64,000 nucleotides of DNA from JAOUEA01 sp963825685 (GTDB taxonomy: Bacteria > Actinomycetota > UBA4738 > HRBIN12): positions 1-64,000 of the forward strand of contig CAWGUD010000032.1 of NCBI GenBank assembly GCA_963825685.1. Reading direction: 5' to 3'. The notes beneath the pieces are model-generated. The model was not told the DNA's origin. It was given only the letters and a program-made list of their open reading frames with translations, and did no database searches. The translations under genes were made by a program, and so were the position numbers. Below, in pieces: positions 62,520 through 64,000 of the stretch. Positions within the stretch are counted from its first letter, which is position 1. Every line of letters begins with the position of its first letter.

Positions 62520-63751
62520 ATGGTCGCCGTGTTCGGTCACCTGCGAGCCACGTACGAACGACATCGGCGGGCCACGATGCGGGTCGGTGTCGCGCTGCTC
62601 GCGACGGCGCTCGGCCTGCTCGTGGTCGGCGGCGCGATCCGGGTGCTGCGCGCGGCCGACCGGGAGCCCTCGGCCGACGGCCGCCACCGGGAGCCCGTCC
62701 GCCGAGTGGCGCGCGACGGTCGATACGCCCGTGACCGGCCTCGCGATCGACGACGAGCGTCTGTACGTCGCGGGCGACCAGCTCACGGTGTTCCCGGTCT
62801 CGTGCGCCGTCACCGCCGGCCGGTGCGCCCCACGCTGGCGCGGCGTGGTGCCGGACGGACCGCTCTCGGTCCCGACGGTCCTCGACGAGCGCGTCTTCGT
62901 GGGGTCCTCGGAAGGTCAGCTCTACGCGTTCCCGTCGACCTGCGACGGCGAGGGCTGCTCCCCGGAGTGGGTCGGCGTCGCGGGCGACGGCCCGGTCTCG
63001 CAACCGGCGGCGAACTTCGACCTCGTCTACGTCACGTCCGACGAGCTCTACGCGTTCCCGGTGGGGTGTGCGAGCGAGGACCTCGCATGCCCGGCGGCGT
63101 GGAGCGCCGACGTGCCGGGGCGGCCGGCGGCCGGGCCGCCCGCGCTCGGCGAGGGCCTCGTGGTCGTGGCGTCGTCGTCGACGCGCGGCGGGGTCGCCGC
63201 CTATCCCGCCGTCTGCGGAGATGACTGCGAGCCCGTGTGGATCGGTCGCACCGACGGCCCCGCCACGGCCGTCGCGATCGGCGAGGGCCTCGCGTTCACG
63301 GTGGCTCGCGGTCAGCTGATGGCGTTCTCCCTCTCGTGCACGGGGCGATGCGAACCCGAGTGGCGGGCCCCGTTCGTGCCGGGAGCGCCGTTCGCGACCG
63401 GGGCGACGAGCGCGCCGGCGGTCGCCGACGGACGGGTGCTCGTCGGTGACGACCAGGGGCGGCTGTGGGTCTTCCGCTCGACGTGCGACCAGGCGAGGTG
63501 CGACCCGGTCACCTCCTACGAGGTCGCCACCACGCCCCTGCACACCCCGGCGGTCGACGGCGATCGCGTGATCGTCACCTCGGACAACGGAGCGCTCGCG
63601 CGCGTGCTGCTCGACTGCCGTGCCGACGAAGCCTGCGACCCCGTGCGCGTGCGGAAGCTCGCTGCTCCGGCGCTCGGCTCCCGCCGTGATCGCGCCCGAA
63701 GCCACGATCGCCGGGACCCAGGACGGTTCCCTCGAAGCCTTCAAGTGGTAG
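62520..63751 (+). CDS. Membrane-anchored cysteine-paired beta-propeller (PQQ-like), two frameshifts
   Basis: About 410 residues. N-terminal helix VGVALLATALGLLVVGGAI, then at least seven propeller blades, each with two cysteines near its end: CAVTAGRCAPRW, CDGEGCSPEW, CASEDLACPAAW, CGDDCEPVW, CTGRCEPEW, CDQARCDPV and CRADEACDPV, preceded by strands such as GQLYAFPSTC. Frame changes near 62695 and near 63672, with stop TAG 63749-63751. Exported and probably disulfide-bonded. No ligand is apparent; the fold resembles PQQ-dependent enzymes without their catalytic residues. Confidence 0.72.
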
Positions 63752-63762
63752 AGATTCCTGTC

Positions 63763-64000
63763 ATGAGCGCACACGGCATCGACCCCGCCAAGGTCGCGGA
63801 GCTGAAGGCTCGCGAGGACGCCCGGTTCACCGAGGCCCACCCGCGCTGCATCGAGACGTGGCACCGCGCCGAGCGGGTGATGCCCAACGGCGTCCCGATG
63901 TCGTGGCTGCGCACGTCGTACGACCATCCGCCGCTGTGGGTCGACGACGCGAAGGGGGCTCGGTTCCGCGACGTCGACGGCAACGAGTACGCCGACTTCA
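63763..64000 (+). CDS. Class III aminotransferase, N-terminal part (runs off the window)
   Basis: First 79 residues: HPRCIETWHRAERVMPNGVPMSWLRT and GARFRDVDGNEYADF are typical of glutamate-1-semialdehyde aminomutase/class III aminotransferases. PLP lysine lies beyond the window. ATG 63763 is 11 bases after the propeller stop. The substrate cannot be judged from this fragment. Confidence 0.8.
   Translation, partial: MSAHGIDPAKVAELKAREDARFTEAHPRCIETWHRAERVMPNGVPMSWLRTSYDHPPLWVDDAKGARFRDVDGNEYADF

Overview
This 64 kb window is very GC-rich, densely packed chromosome from an actinobacterium (Actinomycetota). The family content points there: a UPF0182 membrane protein, a DUF2342-type zinc metalloprotease, DUF5319 and DUF6457 proteins, a YlbL-type PDZ/Lon protease, a maleylpyruvate isomerase-fold (mycothiol-type) protein, an argCJBDRGH cluster with GTG/ATG-TGA overlaps, and a Ku/LigD pair. 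The class cannot be fixed from the sequence. No phage, transposase or CRISPR array was seen. Many otherwise intact housekeeping genes carry a single frame change (aroF, upp, glnD, argG, argB, argJ and others), and the first 3 kb carries many. Indel sequencing errors are the simplest explanation, so coordinates given here span whole genes across those breaks.

Layout. 1-2935: SDR dehydrogenase, FAH-family hydrolase and LarA-like racemase, all frame-broken, probably a sugar-acid route. 2939-8246: phosphotransferase, TatA, a membrane protein, a Mug-like glycosylase, an M1-like secreted peptidase, initiator tRNA, a PrmC-related methyltransferase and a secreted collagen-like protein. 8304-18511: aldehyde dehydrogenase, UPF0182, YlbL protease, MreB, MoaE, zinc metalloprotease, a PNPOx-like unknown and a VOC protein followed by a remnant of that unknown. 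18495-20402: DAHP synthase (aroF) behind an aromatic leader peptide and terminator/antiterminator, divergent from upp. 20414-25261: BMP-type nucleoside ABC importer. 25392-33625: thioesterase, SCP2 protein, a four-gene operon with a HicB/HTH/histidine-phosphatase fusion, DUF72, an ECF sigma factor with two PD40 propeller proteins, and hemerythrin.

33636-43467: phosphoribosyltransferase, glnD-glnB without amtB, tandem GNAT protein, Ku, DUF6457, spermidine-synthase-like protein and LigD, giving a complete two-component NHEJ system. 43464-48510: GYD protein, DUF5319, PIG-L deacetylase, membrane proteins, a CpaF fragment and an SDR. 48507-55913: argC-J-B-D-R-G-H, every junction overlapping, with an ArgR operator just before argC but no argF. 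55977-57301: a RES/Xre toxin-antitoxin module. 57385-61717: a 2.1 kb tandem duplication of GH114-like protein, small protein and RmuC. 61789-64000: PAP2 phosphatase, a cysteine-paired beta-propeller and the start of a class III aminotransferase.

The strongest regulatory discovery is the aroF leader: a 17-codon peptide with six aromatic codons in ten, whose stop-codon region can pair with the 5' arm of a 9 bp terminator hairpin, the textbook geometry of ribosome-mediated attenuation.
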